NCBI GenBank assembly: GCA_005281725.1
Contig: SSBO01000014.1
Location: 918,284 to 982,283, forward strand
Direction: 5' to 3'
Length of the DNA: 64,000 nucleotides
Origin: Wuchereria bancrofti
Taxonomy: Eukaryota; Nematoda; Chromadorea; Rhabditida; Onchocercidae
The notes below the pieces were generated by a model. That model did not search any database. It was not told the DNA's origin and saw nothing but the letters and a program-made list of their open reading frames with translations. The position numbers and the translations under genes were made by a program. Shown piece by piece: positions 50,569 through 64,000 of the stretch. Position 1 is the stretch's first letter. Each line of letters opens with the position of its first letter.

Positions 50569-53500
50569 TTAAATTCCCGCAAATGGACATGGCTCTTTTT
50601 CACCATGAATTTTAGTGCATTCATAAACTCTCTGTTGAATATTTGTATCCCATTGCTCTGTATCTGTTTCGCAAAGATCCGCTAATGTACATGGTAATTT
50701 ATCTAGATGATGAAATTGATAAAGTAAACCACGAGCCTAAAATTAATAAAAATTTATAACAATTATTTTTTTTCTCTTTTTCCATTTACATAAAATATGT
50801 ATGTATGTAGAAATTTAATCATTAAATTATATATAGCAAAATAATTAATTATAATAATATGAAATAAATTATAATTTAAAAAAAAAAGAATGAAAAAAGA
50901 AAAAGAGGAAAGAATATTTTATGTGTGGAAATTTTTTTTTTTCAATTTCATTGTTTTTTTTTTGTTTCAATTTCGACTTTTTTTTTCAATTTTAAATTTT
51001 AACAAAAAATAATTCATTCATTTAAATTACAATAACTTGTAATTAATTATCATTTAATAAGAAAACAATTAAATTATAGTTACAACACAAAAGAATATCT
51101 CATTTTATTTAAAAAAATTTTTATTATCAAAAAAAAAAAAAAAGAAACAAAATATTTTACTTTTTTTAAGATAATAGTACCATCTAAATGCATAGCAAGC
51201 GAACTGAAATATAATAAAATTTCATCATTTGGAAGACATTGTTCAATAACATCATTTCCATATATGGAAATGATAGCAACTGCAATGAATAAATGAAAAT
51301 ATGATGTTCGATAATGAGACCAACATGCTTCCCAAATATGCATCGTAATAGTTTCAGGAAATTCACGCTGTAATAAATAAATTAGCTAATAATGAATTTA
51401 ATTAATATATTATATTATTAATTAGTATATAAATAAATAATAAATTTTGTAAAAAAAAATATATATATAAATTAAACCTTATAACATAATAATATCCATC
51501 GATGAACAAACATTAATTCCAATGCATCTGAACCTAAACTAGCAATATGCATAAAAAAATCTGGTACAAATAATTTCAATAATTCGCGTAAATAATTCTG
51601 CAAAATAAAAAATTTTTTATTTTATGTTAAAATATGTATTATGAGACAGAGAGAGAAGAAGAAAAAGAAATAGAGAGAGCGCGAGAGAGGGAGCAAAAAA
51701 AAAAAGAGCACATAATAATTAAATATATTTGAAAATTATTATTTGCATTAATTAATTGTAAAGTATATGTAATGTTGTGGGATATTCTTAATTCTGCAAA
51801 GAATATAGAATTATAAAAAAAAAAAAAAAAAAAAAGAAAGATAAGTTAGAATTTATTACTTTAACAAATAAATTTTACAGTAATAAAATAAAATAATGCA
51901 CAATTAGAAAATATTTTTATTTTTTCTTTTTTAAAAATCTAATAGAAATTATACTTTTATTTACAATGCTATAAATCATTGCAAATATTTAACTATTAAT
52001 TGTAAAAATTTTTTTTTAGCATCTTACTAAATTAATTTCCATAAGATTTCTTCCATCAATTGGAGTACATACAAATAATGTTTGCTGCTGCATAAGTCCA
52101 ACAAAACACCAATATGTATCAGATTCATCATGAATGGTACTCAAAAGAGGTGCTAATAAATCTGACATACCCTGTATGTAACTGATTTCAGGATATGCAA
52201 ATGCATAATTTAATAAAATATTCCTGAAAAATATGTTCAATAATTATAAATTTCAATTATAAATTTTAAATAATAAACTTTTTTATATGAATAAATATAA
52301 AATTATAAAGATTATGTTTAATTGTAATCAATTCTTACTTCATTGTATCAATATTTGGATTATTATCACCAGCAAAATATGGTTTACAACGATCTGTACG
52401 AATAACATCTTTAATTATAGCATTTTCTATATTAATCCATGATGTTTTAAGTGCATTTTTCATTCTAGAATAGCTTGAATGATTAATCATTAGCAAATAA
52501 TTATCATATAAAAATTATAAATTTAAGAAATTTTATCTTTTCATTCATTTTACAAATTAAATTTTTTAGATTTATGTTTATAAATTATTTCATTCATAAC
52601 CTTATATTTTTTTAATTTAAAACAAATTTACATTTATAAATTTAAAGCACAAATATTTCGAACAAGAACTTATCCTGCATCATATATCAAAACTTTTCCC
52701 TTTTAAATTCAATTAAAAAAAAATATTTCTAAACTTTTAAAAATTGAAATTTTTACCTTTGCTTTTTTATCTTTTGATATTCAATAAAGATATCATTTCG
52801 TATAATTTCACGTTGTTCAAACGTTGAAGCCCATGGATATACACGTAATAAAAATGGCCAAATTTCTTTACGAAGTGTAGGATCTATAGTGGCAAAATAA
52901 ATAGCCTAAAAATCATACTTAGCTTATAATCTTCCAATTTTTTGAAATAAAAAATATTCGAAAAATAAAAAAATAAAACAAAGAAAAGAAAAAAAAAAAA
53001 CCTATTACAACCTTTCGCATGGTGAAACTATCATCGATACTACCATCTTGATTTTTGTATGATTTCCAAAAATCCCAGCTAACTCGTTCATATAAATCTT
53101 CTTCTGGATCAAGTTCCATTTTACTTACTTTTGGTTGGCATACCAAAAATTGACGATCCGGAATCGGTGATGGTGAACCCTATGCAATAATATATTTGGA
53201 GAAAATAATCCATCTTTTTGCATTATCAGAATTTTCCTCAATGAAATAATTTTTATCACATTGCGCTTTTCAACTGTTTCAAAGTTAGAAAATTATTGAT
53301 GCAAAAAAAAAAAAAACAAAAAAAGTCCTAAATTATGCGATTATTTTTTTCAGTACTTTTTCTCATTTTCAAGTAATTTTTAAAAATATTTAAAAATTTT
53401 ACTACAAACTTTTTTTTAGCAGTTTTTTTTTTTTTTTTAGAACTTAGTGTAAAAATAATTCTATGCTTAAATCAAGAAATTTACATCTTTAACAGCTTTT

Positions 53501-56500
53501 GTTTTAATAACACTCCATTGTTCTAGTAATTGCGCTAATTTATCCAATCCGCCATGATGGAAATGTAAAATTTTATAATGTGAATCCCATGTAGCAATAA
53601 CAAATTGTCCAGAAGTTAAATCATTTGCTGTGAAAAACAATCGCATTGATCTCATTTTACCTAAAAATTTTGATCGCATTTATTAGTTTACATTAAATTC
53701 ATTTTACCTAAAAAAAAAAAAAGACTAATTGCATTTATTAGTTTGTTTTAAATTCATTTAATCTAAAAATTTTAACTGCATTTATTAATTAATTATAAAT
53801 GATACTCAAATATTATTTTTTCATTCAAATTATTATACCTAAATTAACAGAGAAAAGTGAAGCAGATAGTGTTTTCTGATGAAAAATTACACTTCTACCG
53901 TTAACTGATACAGTTCCATTATCATCAAATTGGCTATCATTTTTTAACATCAAATTATGCGTCATTGCAAATTGTTCCGGTGTTATTTTGCATAAATGTT
54001 CACATTTATTACGATATTGCTGTAGCATATTTAAATGCAATGCTGCAAAATGTCGAACAGATATTATTGATAAAATAAACTTTGGAAAAAAATGGATTAA
54101 AGAAAAAATAAAATATGACAAATTGCACATTTTTCAATTAGCATGTTACTACTTTTTGGACTTGATTCCTTTCCACATTGATTTACATTTTGAAATTCAA
54201 AATCATCTGATGATGAACTTCCAAGAATTTCTTCATCCTAAATTTGTAGAAACTTTCAATATGTGGAAAATTTTTTTTAAAAAACAACAATACTACTCAT
54301 AAATTAAACTGTGAAAAATTTTCTAGTTTTCCACTTTCATAATTGACATTTCAAATTTTTCAAAAAAAAAAAAAGAAAAAATTGTTATCTTCAAAATTTT
54401 TCTCAATTATCATTAGAATCATATCTAAAATGTAATAAAGACAGATGTAATTTTCAGTGATAATAATCACATTAAAAGTAATAAGTAATGATTATCATTA
54501 GTAGCATACCCTATCGGAAAATTCATCAGCACCGGATGTTGTTGCTGAACTGCTATCAGTGTCCTAGGAAAACTTAAACTTAAATTTTGACCGAAAATTA
54601 TGATCTGACTAAGATTTAATCAATAAATTATTCATAAAATAGTAAATAATAGAGCAGTTCAAGCTCTTTCTTGATGAGAAAAATAATGTAGCAGCCTAAA
54701 TTAGAGAAATAAACAACAATATCATTGGAGATTGGATAAATTATTACTAACAAAGAAAAAAAAGAAAAGGAATTTGAATTTAAAAATCTCGGAAGTAAAT
54801 TACTGTTATCTTAAATAGTAATGGGTGATATACTTTATTTGCTCACCTTTTCATCAATTGAAGAAGAATCAACCGGTGTATTTGGTATCACATTGATTGT
54901 TGGAACATTTAAATTTTTCGAATTTTTCTTAATTCATGGAACGTTTCAAAAAAAGAAAAAAGAAAAAAAAAATATAAAATGAAAAAAAAGAGTAATTTTA
55001 GAAATAGTTTGAGAAGAAAAAAAGATAAATAATGAGTTATTTTTAGCAACAAATTTTATTAAGATAAAGAAAGTTGATTATCTACAAAATTATTCGATAG
55101 AATTCATATCATACTTTTCGTTTTATTAAATAGAAGCAAATTGAGAAATTTCTTATTTACACGATAGATGATCAATCATTAAGCAAAAGTTATGAAGTTA
55201 ATAAAATGAAATCAAAAAAAAAAAAATTAATAAGTAGAAATTTATTACAGAAATATAATCATCAGTCAGTTGAAAACGATGAAATCATCGTGTCAATATA
55301 ATTCGAATATTTTTGAAAAGTTAGAATTTAAAAATTTAGAAAATACCGATGACATGAATAAATCTGGCCGATGACATGAAGAAGTTACTGTTATCATATC
55401 ACCATTCATCTCAACGTTAATATCATTTTCACTTGTTGGACTCTAAAACAAAATAGACCATAAAATTGCTTCTCTTAAAAATTGTTTCAATCAATTTAGT
55501 TTCTTTTTTAAAACAAAAAAAAAAAAAATGAAAGTGAGAATGAAAATCATTAAAAGGTAGCAAATAAAGGAAATTTAAAAATTCCAATAATCAAATGTTT
55601 CAAAAATTACTTATTATGTTTTTTAGTTTTTAATGAGAAAAACAAAAAATAATTGATGATAAAGAAAACAAAAAAAAAGAAAAGTATGGAAAATTTACAC
55701 GCTCATCACTTGTATCAGTCTCCGTTTTATCATCATTATCATCTTCATCGTCATTATCATCGTTGCTATTATCGATATCATCGTTATCATCGATATCATC
55801 GCTATCATCATCATCATCATCATTACTAATACTTTGTACATATATTCGTAGCTCAAAATTTTCTCCATTTAAAATATGAAAAGTAACACTTCGAAAAATA
55901 TTATAACTTAGATATCCTTTAAATAATTCATCATTAAATTAATAAAATTACCTTAACTATCAAATTTATTACAAATTTTCAAGAAATAAAAAAGTTTTTC
56001 GAAAATTTGCATATTTTTTCTTTTAAATGTTACTTAATAAAATTGAAATAATATCTGAGCAATACTTTTTGACAAACCTGTTTATTGATATTTCGAAATT
56101 TTGTTTGCTTATCAACAACAGTTTGATTTTTTTGTGATACGCTTCGAATACTATAATTAAGCATAGCTAATATTAATTTTTTAGTTATGAAAGGAATAAA
56201 ATTTTTAAAATCAATCATAAATGTCACCTTCTGGGATTTTTTTCAAGAGTTGCATTAGGTAACCATTGTAAAATAAGTGTAACTCCTAGTATATCATCAT
56301 TTTGACATTGTAAAGTTAGATAACCAGGAATGTGCTGTATGGAATCATCGGTATCCTAGAATTTGTCAACAGTAATGTCAACATTGTATTGAAAATATTA
56401 TAAATATAAATATACAAATTTATCATAAATAAATACCTTGTGATCATTTTTACTAACATCATGAATGCAAACATTATTTTTTGAATAAACAATATCACCA

Positions 56501-57043
56501 TCTTGACCAATAAATGTATTATTTAAACCTAAAAATTGTAAAATAAATTTTTATCATAAAAATTTCGTTATTTGTAATAAATTTATCAATTTCATTAAAT
56601 TTTTAAAATTTTCGAGTTTTTAACAAAATGATGTATAGTTTTGATAAAAATATTAAATGGACATCAATTTACTTAGCTTAAATTTAATATCCGATAATAT
56701 TTAAGAAGATAATTAATACTCACATATTCTAGGAATATTATAACACTAATTAGGATTAGTTATTCTTTCTACACAGAATTAAAATATATGTCTGACACAA
56801 ATGTTATTCATGTTATTAATTAATTTTAAGTTTTTGCATTGTAATTCAATAATAGATTGGTAGAATACTATTCTAATTTCAAAATCATAATAATTGATAA
56901 ATTTTAATTTTTCATATATTTTCCTGAAAAATTACATCCTATTTTTTTAGCAAAATTTTAATTGGGTAAAAATGATGAAGGAAACCTCGGAAGCTATTCA
57001 ATGCTCCATGTGCTTTTCTAAGAAATTCACTTAAAGTTGGCAT
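50569..57043 (-). CDS. TBC1D16: TBC1D16-type Rab GTPase-activating protein, 18 exons, about 785 aa
   Basis: TBC proteins speed GTP hydrolysis on Rab GTPases; human TBC1D16 acts on Rab4A in receptor recycling. Coding order (minus): 57043-56986, 56528-56437, 56355-56228, 56150-56078, 55851-55699, 55442-55347, 54927-54847, 54563-54510, 54237-54129, 54042-53839, 53660-53485, 53179-53012, 52905-52757, 52464-52339, 52223-52028, 51597-51478, 51367-51161, 50736-50569. All phases agree. The conserved N-terminus has IVYSKNNVCIH and LILQWLPN. A disordered acidic middle follows (poly-Asp near 128-133, many Ser/Asp). FHHGGLD is at 383-389. The TBC domain (about 465-735) keeps both catalytic fingers, I530-x-x-D533-x-x-R536 and Y571-I-Q573, plus IWEACWSHY and YGNDVIEQ. 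The C-terminus CPFAGI resembles that of the vertebrate protein. The acceptor of exon 5 (TTTTGAG) is the weakest junction. Length is close to vertebrate TBC1D16. Confidence 0.95.
55718..55835 (-). repeat. Coding GAT/ATC trinucleotide repeat
   Basis: Imperfect GAT (Asp) repeats on the coding strand of TBC1D16 exon 5, giving about 40 residues rich in Asp and Asn. It is probably length-variable and is the least conserved part of the protein. Confidence 0.8.
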
Positions 57044-58216
57044 AATTAATATTTTCAACTTTCAAGCAAATCATTAAGAAATATGTAACATATCTGTAAA
57101 ATAGCACAAAGATTAATAAAACAAAAACAACAAAAATAATAACAACAATATAAGATGGAAAAAATTCTGCAACTATAAATTCATATAATATAATTTTTAA
57201 ACATTTAAAATAAAATCATACAAACTTATAATTGTTATATGAAAGAAGAGAGGAAACGATATGTTAAGCATATTCGATTGTCCCAAGTGATATGATGACG
57301 GTAGCAGTGGTTTGAAGTCATTACTCATTGATATGATTGAAGAAATTTATGAAAACAAACGATCAGTGTGGATAATAAAGATGTAACAATTGTTGAGTTG
57401 AAATTTCAATTAATAATTAAAGAAAAAAAAAATTTTGTTATTTTTATACCTATTCAAATAATCGTTGAAATATACTAGTTTTTTGAATAAAATTTAAAGA
57501 TTTTTCCCTTTTTTTTTTCTTTTCTGCAAATAAATTATTAAAAATTATTGATTATATTAATCATAAATTTGAAATTAACAGTTTAAAATATGAAAAATAT
57601 TAAAATAAAATATTAGAAAAATATAGTGTCAAAAATAAAATATTAAAAATCAAAAAAAAAAGAAGTATAACGTTATGTAAAAGTTAGGATAAAATATATA
57701 TAAATTTGAACTTACCAATTTAAAATAGAATCAAAGATTGATGAAAAAGGAAAGATTAGAAAAGAAAGCGATGTTTTCCTTTTGCTTTCATTTATTTATT
57801 CGTTCTTTTTTCCCTTTTTTTTTTTACATAAACAAAAAAAGAAGAGAAACTAGAAGAATTAGAAGATGGAAAATTTGAAATATATATGTATCCCAAATTT
57901 TCATATATAAACTACAACAACGACAAATACACTCGAAACATTTCATGAGAATGCATTTTCTTTCAAAATCAATATTCAAAATGAATGGCAGTTATTTACA
58001 ACATTTGTTTAATGAAGGGGAAAGAGAGAGAAACGGAGAGAGAAAGAGGGAATTATAAAGAAGGAAAGAAAAAAATGACATATGAATGGTCAATATCGAA
58101 AATATACTGAACGCTAGCTACTAGCTTTTCATTTCTGCATATTTTTATTTTCAAACGAATGAATACTTTTTTAATATTTTAGTTTTCAAATTACATATAT
58201 CTTCAAATTTAATACT

Positions 58217-58292
58217 GCTATAATAACAATGATAATAATAACAATAATAATAATAATAATAGTTGTAGTAATAATAATTATTATAATTATAA
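58217..58292. repeat. (AAT)n-rich microsatellite
   Basis: AATAATAAC and AATAAT units, imperfect. Confidence 0.85.
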
Positions 58293-61125
58293 TACCATAT
58301 AATAAATGATATGAAAAAATGTAATTGAACTTCAACGAATGAAAAATTTGTAAATTATTGTTAAAATGGTAAAATAGAACAAAATGGTAAAGAAAAAAAG
58401 AAAGAAAGAAACACTCTTTTATTTATGCATTTGCAATTTAATTTAAATTATATATTATTCTTACCTATAATATTATTACTCAAAAAAAAAGAAAGAAATT
58501 GATTCAATTCAATGAGAAATGAATAATTTAATTTTTATTCTGATGTTTTTTCATTTTGTGCATTGTAAAAGAGAATATTTCACTGTACAAAATTTAATTA
58601 AAAATTAATAAAAAAAAAAGTGATAGAGAAAGAATTTTTTTTCCTGTAAAATTTTATTTGATGCACCAAAATATATTATTTAGAAATGGCAAACGACAAG
58701 TTCATTGTTGACATATTGCGCTTTTGTCATGTTACACTTTTTATTTTTGTTGTTATTGAATAAATGAATGAATAAGTGTCATCAAAATGACATCATAGAG
58801 AAAATGATAATGTTCAACTTCAATTACACATTGATAATCATTGATAAAGGGTAAATTGACATTCATAAGATAATCAATATTTATAATTTTAATAATAATA
58901 AATAAAAACAAAAGGTGCCAGCAAGAATTCAATAACATCATGTATATTTTCATAAAGGTACTATGAATTATATTAAATTATGTTTGATTAAGCAATTTTA
59001 TCAATGCTTTTGAAGCAGATTAATTAAACATTACAAATTATTGCTTATCATTTTAAGCAAATTTTTTATGTTTCATTTAAAATTAAAAAAATCATTAAGC
59101 AATCATTTAGCAACAATCATTAAGCTAATTGCTATTTCAGTTTGATATGAATTAATTGTTAACATAAAAAAAGGCTACATAAAAGAAACAAATCAAAATA
59201 TATACAAAAAGAAAAAAAAAAATCTAAAAACGGATATGTAAAGAAAAAAAACAAATGAAAATAAAAATAATAATCAATCAATAAATAATCATTTAAAAAA
59301 AGAGGAACATTTAATTGAATTGCAAAAATATATAATGTTAATGTAAACACTGCTACAATTATTATCACTACGATCACTTCTTATCACCAATTCAATCATA
59401 TTTACTAGTATTTCATCGTTTGCAGTAAGTATAATCATTTCAGTAAAATTTCAATAAAATTATAATACTGAGAGGAGGCCTATATACTCATTCAATATAT
59501 ATGCTTCTTTTCAATATTATAATTTAATGACATAAATAGAAATATTTAAAAAAGGTAAAAAATAAGAAAAAAGGAAGCAACAAAAAAAAAAAATAAATAA
59601 AAACAGGTATTTTGGTCTAAATGAAAAATAATTTTGCATTTCTAATATATGTATTAACAGAAAAATAATACCAATGCTTCAAATGTTATAGAAGAATTTT
59701 TTTCTTTCAATCATAATTTTTAGATAATAAATTATTAAGAAAATTTTTTTCTTCTTTAATTAATATCTTTTTTCTTTTTAATTATATCTTTCCTTTTTTT
59801 AAAAAAAAAATAATGTGAAAGAAAAATATATTGGAAATAAAATTGCATTCTTTAAAAAAAGGAAAAAGAAAATGTTAAATTGTAATAATACAAGAAGCTA
59901 TGTGCATATATTAAGATATACAAATTCATTCCATAAACAAATTAAAATGTTTATTGCTATTTTTCCTTATATTAGTTCTTTTAATTTCATTTTTATTAAA
60001 AAATAAGAAACAAAATTCTTTCATATATAAAAATTTGGTAATTTCTTTTTTAAATTAATTTTATTTCTGTTAACAACATATGTTTGAAGCAAAATATTAG
60101 TTTATAATGTTAAAAATATGGAAAACTTTATTTAAATTTCTACATTTTAAATAAATTTCGGGAAATAAGCAAAGTAAATAGAATTTGAAGATGGTAAATT
60201 GAATAGAAATAAGTAAAATATACTGCAATAATTTTTTAAAATTTAGTAATAATGGGTGAATTCAATAATATTATCACTAAAAGCTTGATTGTTTATCAGT
60301 CATTGTATTATCAGCGATATTAATTAGTTATAAAGGTTTCTACAATAATGCTATTTTATTAATATTCAATAATGTAGTTGTCATATCGAATTAATGTTAT
60401 GTTTGAAATTATTACAAAATTTTCATGAAAGCATCAAATAAAAGAAAAAAGAGGAAGTTTAAATGTGTAATTGTTTAAATATCTATACTCAATAAGATAA
60501 AATTAAAAAGATGAAGGCAAAAATGATAAAACAAAAAAAGAAAAAAATGGACTGTTAGTTGTTTTGAAATTTAAAATTGTATTTTTATCACTTTAAATAC
60601 GAATTACATTCATCTTTTTCAAAGTTTTCACTGTATCGTATACTTTTCAGATAATCTCTTCAGGCGTAATTCAAAAAATCATTCTTATTAAACTACTTTC
60701 TCTTTAATTGAATTAATTTTTAACCATTTCATTTATTTAAATCAGAAAAAAAGAAACAAAATTTTAGCACATTTTTTTTTATATGTTAAAAATAATATTA
60801 TGCTCTACTGATTAAATATATATCATTTCTTTTCTTTTTGCTTTTTTTTGTTATCCTATTATCATATCATGATTTTTATCATTTGGAATGATAATAGTGA
60901 AATTTCTCAAATTGCAAGGCATTCAACTTTCCAAAAGTCATTCTTTTTATGAAATGTTGTTTATATGTTTTAGTGAATTAATTTTTTATTTCGCTATCAG
61001 AAAAGCATTCAGATAAAATAAATGACGTAAGAAAGACAAAGGAAAATAAATTTTTTTTTTTCCCATTAAAATATAGGGAAAAATAATTTCGATATACAAA
61101 CAAACAATCAGTTAAGATGTTAAAA

Positions 61126-61225
61126 TTTTTAAGGTAATAATTGATGCTAATTAGGGAAAAGCATACTAATCAATCGAATTTTATCAATCAAATTTTAAGA
61201 TAATAATTGATACTAATTAGAAAAA
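61126..61225 (+). repeat. Small tandem duplication
   Basis: TAATAATTGATGCTAATTAG near 61134 recurs as TAATAATTGATACTAATTAG near 61200, with matching TTTTAA before and an A-rich end after. Confidence 0.8.
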
Positions 61226-61371
61226 AAGCACAATCTTTCCCTTGCAGTTATTCGAAAACAAAAAATTAAATTTAAGATCCTTTTTATTGCTACTGTCAGT
61301 ATTTGACAGTTTTTTTCACTTGTATTGTTACTTTTAATTTATTAGTGTTGACTCTTACTTCTCTTTTTTTC

Positions 61372-61464
61372 TTTTTTTTTTTTTTTTTTTTTTAAGATTA
61401 AAAGTAAATAATAAAAAAGAGTTTGGAATTTACTAATGAAGCTACCAAAGAAAAATGAAGCTAC

Positions 61465-61495
<31 letters not shown>
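61372..61495. repeat. Poly(T) then poly(A) tracts
   Basis: T run at 61372-61393 and A run at 61466-61495. GAAGCTACCAAA occurs twice just before the A run. The two runs could pair as a hairpin but may simply be low complexity. Confidence 0.8.
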
Positions 61496-61499
<4 letters not shown>

Positions 61500-61630
61500 A
61501 GTAAATGTAACAATTGAAATTTAAATTCAAAAAATTGCATTTTTTTCAACTCTATAAAGAAAAATTTTAACAATAATGCTACAATAGCATTTCATTTATA
61601 AAACTATCTGATATAATCATAATTATGGGC

Positions 61631-62178
61631 TTTTTTTTTTGTTTACTTATTTGATAACTTTTGAATGAAGAATAACATTTTTAATATTATTAATATTTGT
61701 GACATATTTATTATTATTATTATTACTATTATTGTTATTATTTTTATTACTTATTATTATTAATTTAAAAATAAATAAATATGATCACGTATTCAGTGAT
61801 AAGATATCAAATGCAAAATTCGGGAAATTTTTCTCATGAAACATTGTGGGATTTCATTTGAATATAATTATGTTTTACAGATAATTTAAATAACTTAAGG
61901 AAAAAATNTTTTTTTTTGTTTACTTATTTGATAACTTTTGAATGAAGAATAACATTTTTAATATTATTAATATTTGTGACATATTTATTATTATTACTAC
62001 TATTATTGTTATTATTTTTATTACTTATTATTAATTTAAAAATAAATAAATATGATCACGTATTCAGTGATAAGATATCAAATGCAAAATTCGGGAAATT
62101 TTTCTCATGAAACATTGTGCGATTTCATTTGAATATAATTATGTTTTACAGATAATTTAAATAACTTAAGGAAAAAAT
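61631..62178. repeat. Duplicated flanks around one N (diverged; likely two haplotypes)
   Basis: 61631-61907 and 61909-62178 are copies on each side of N at 61908. They differ by two ATT repeat units, one T in the first run and at least one substitution (GGG against GCG). That pattern fits two alleles placed in tandem by the assembler. Confidence 0.9.
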
Positions 62179-63547
62179 ATTTTGCATAACAAAAACTTTC
62201 TTGTAAGCAATTAGAAATTTTAAAAAAAAATAATAATAAAGAACTTTTAAATTAAACTAATCGAAACTATTTGTAACAATAGCAACTCACGTCATTCATG
62301 AAATGAAAAAGTTGTTTGCTTTCTCCGAAAAGTATTGAAATTTTTTTTTTTTTCATTTTTCAAATTACTGAAACTATTTGAGGGATACCTTATTGTTTTC
62401 TCATATTTTGTTTGTGACTATAAATTTATATAACATAAAAATTAAATTTCAAATGCAAATTTCCAAGCTAATTAATGGTATTTTCACTCAAATGATGTCA
62501 TTTGTTATAAAGGAGCAAAATATACACAGAAGAAAGGTATATAACTACAAACAAGTACATTTGAAGCGTAAAAAATCTTTCAAATTTGTAAAAAAAATTC
62601 TTTTTTTTGCGAACTATAAAAAATTCTAAAAAAATTAATTGATTTTCGCAATGGATTTTTTCGAAATTTCAGAAATTATAAAAAGTTTTTGCAAAATTCT
62701 TTTTTGTTTTTTGAACAAATTTCAGTATAATTGATTTTTGCAATGGAAAAAAATTCAAACGATAATCCAAAATAGAAAAAAAAAACAAGAAAACAAAAGT
62801 AAAATGGAAGATAAAAAAATTAAAAAAAAATATTTAACTTTTATACCATTTATAATATTTCAGATTATATTGTTACAAATAAGATACATAGAGAATTGCG
62901 AAACAATGCGTTTTCCCAAAACGATTATCGAAATATATCATTTCCAATATGAGTATCGAAATATAAATAAACGATTTAATTTCCAATTCTGTACCAAAAT
63001 AATGAGTTTTATAAAATCAGCATTTTCCTATGCTTAACTGGCAACTAAATTAATTTGAAATATTTTTCTCGTTTACTCAATGTTTTTGTTGACTTTTTTA
63101 GATTATAAAATTAATAATTAAAATAATTCATTTGATCTTTCATTCATGTGTCAAATTTTTGATAATATTATTGCAGTTATAATAATAGTATATGAATTAT
63201 ATGTGCTAAAAATTTTTTCTAAAATTCCCAGAATTTATGTAAATTTTTTGAATTTTTTGACGAAATCTCTCTAATAATTATTAAATTTGCTTTACCAAAA
63301 ATAAATGTAACAATTTTATTGCATACAATGTTCCACCATTATAAAAATAAAAAGAAAGAAAAATTAAAAAGAAACATATTTCAGCTTTATGCTTTTGATC
63401 AAAATACTAAATTTGAAAATTTTAAATTTATCTAGGTTTCATATTTATATCTTCCGAATACAATCATTGATAAATTATTTGTTATGTTGCACTGGGCAAA
63501 CGTTACACGTGTTTTTGCGTAGAATGGGATTTTTGAAGTTTTATTTA

Positions 63548-63692
63548 TTATGATTATTATTATTATTAATTATCACCATCATCTATTATTATTATTCATT
63601 ATTTTCGTTATCTATTATTTTTATCAATTATTGATTATTATTTTTACTGTTATTATTGTTAATGTTTATTATCGTATTGTTATTACTATTGT
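63548..63692. repeat. Imperfect (ATT)n microsatellite
   Basis: ATT units with ATC and GTT variants across about 145 bases. Confidence 0.85.
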
Positions 63693-64000
63693 TGTTGATG
63701 GTATAAACAACAGAAGCAGGGACAAAAATAGAAAAAAAAATATATCAAAAATGTTACCAATTATGTTTTTTAAATATTACTTTTAAATATATAATTTATT
63801 TAAGTGAATTAGAACGTATAAAACAAAAGACTGCAAAAGTTAAACATGTGTGTAAGGTATATTGTAGCATTTTTTGAATTTAAACTTTCAAATTTTGAGT
63901 GGTCGAAATGCGACGAATAATTTTGCATCATAGCAAGTAAAAATGAAATATAGAAAAAACACAGTTGGAACCAAAATAGTATCATCCCGAGGACATTAAT

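Larger units (their letters stand above)
57044..64000. other. AT-rich region upstream of TBC1D16
   Basis: No gene is supported. It should contain the promoter and 5' untranslated region of TBC1D16, but I cannot point to an element. A weak acceptor (GCTTGAAAG) lies 15 bases before the ATG and could serve cis- or trans-splicing. The longest open frame (62738-63037, 99 residues) has the Ile/Lys/Phe/Asn bias expected by chance. Confidence 0.5.

Noticed and set aside
53988..54302. 104-residue plus-strand frame
   Set aside because: Antisense shadow of TBC1D16 exons 9 and 10.
62738..63037. 99-residue open frame on the plus strand
   Set aside because: At roughly 25 percent GC, stops occur about once per 11 codons. 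Across both strands of 64 kb about one frame of this length is expected by chance. Its composition is Ile/Lys/Phe/Asn-rich, with no splice context.
1..64000. CRISPR arrays, phage, bacterial operons, rRNA genes, toxin or viral genes
   Set aside because: None seen. Splice structure and composition are those of an animal nuclear genome.

Overview
The window looks like a draft nematode scaffold. It is very AT-rich, genes are broken into many short exons with TTTTNAG-type acceptors, and runs of N sit inside repeats. Exon/intron style and gene content suggest a spirurid or filarial-type parasite, but nothing here fixes the genus. All gene models were assembled by eye from splice signals, reading-frame phase and remembered protein family features. 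No search or transcript data were available.

Region by region: 0.2-1.6 kb (+) holds a five-exon gene for a small acidic C2H2 zinc-finger protein of unknown role, in unusually GC-rich DNA. 1.8-4.65 kb is an A-rich then T-rich degenerate repeat tract. 4.65-5.46 kb is a more complex stretch with weak coding candidates. 5.5-10 kb is a cluster of dispersed and duplicated repeats. 10-13.2 kb is intergenic and has one direct-repeat pair. 13.2-21.1 kb (-) is a complete copine gene (two C2 domains plus a vWA-like copine domain). Candidate alternative first exons lie at 23.0 kb and 37.9 kb. 23-50.5 kb is AT-rich noncoding DNA with microsatellites and three false duplications at assembly gaps. 50.6-57.0 kb (-) is a complete TBC1D16-type Rab GAP gene. 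57-64 kb is AT-rich intergenic DNA with another gap-associated duplication.

The two well supported genes both encode cytoplasmic proteins acting at membranes: a Ca2+-dependent phospholipid-binding copine, and a GTPase-activating protein for Rab GTPases. They share a strand but lie about 29.5 kb apart (12.5 kb if the 37.9 kb exon is counted), so an operon is unlikely. I found no CRISPR, phage, toxin or viral genes. The most interesting signals are the phase-compatible alternative copine first exons, the GC-rich zinc-finger island, a recently duplicated repeat core at 7.0/9.7 kb, and a consistent pattern of duplicated flanks at gaps that marks assembly error.
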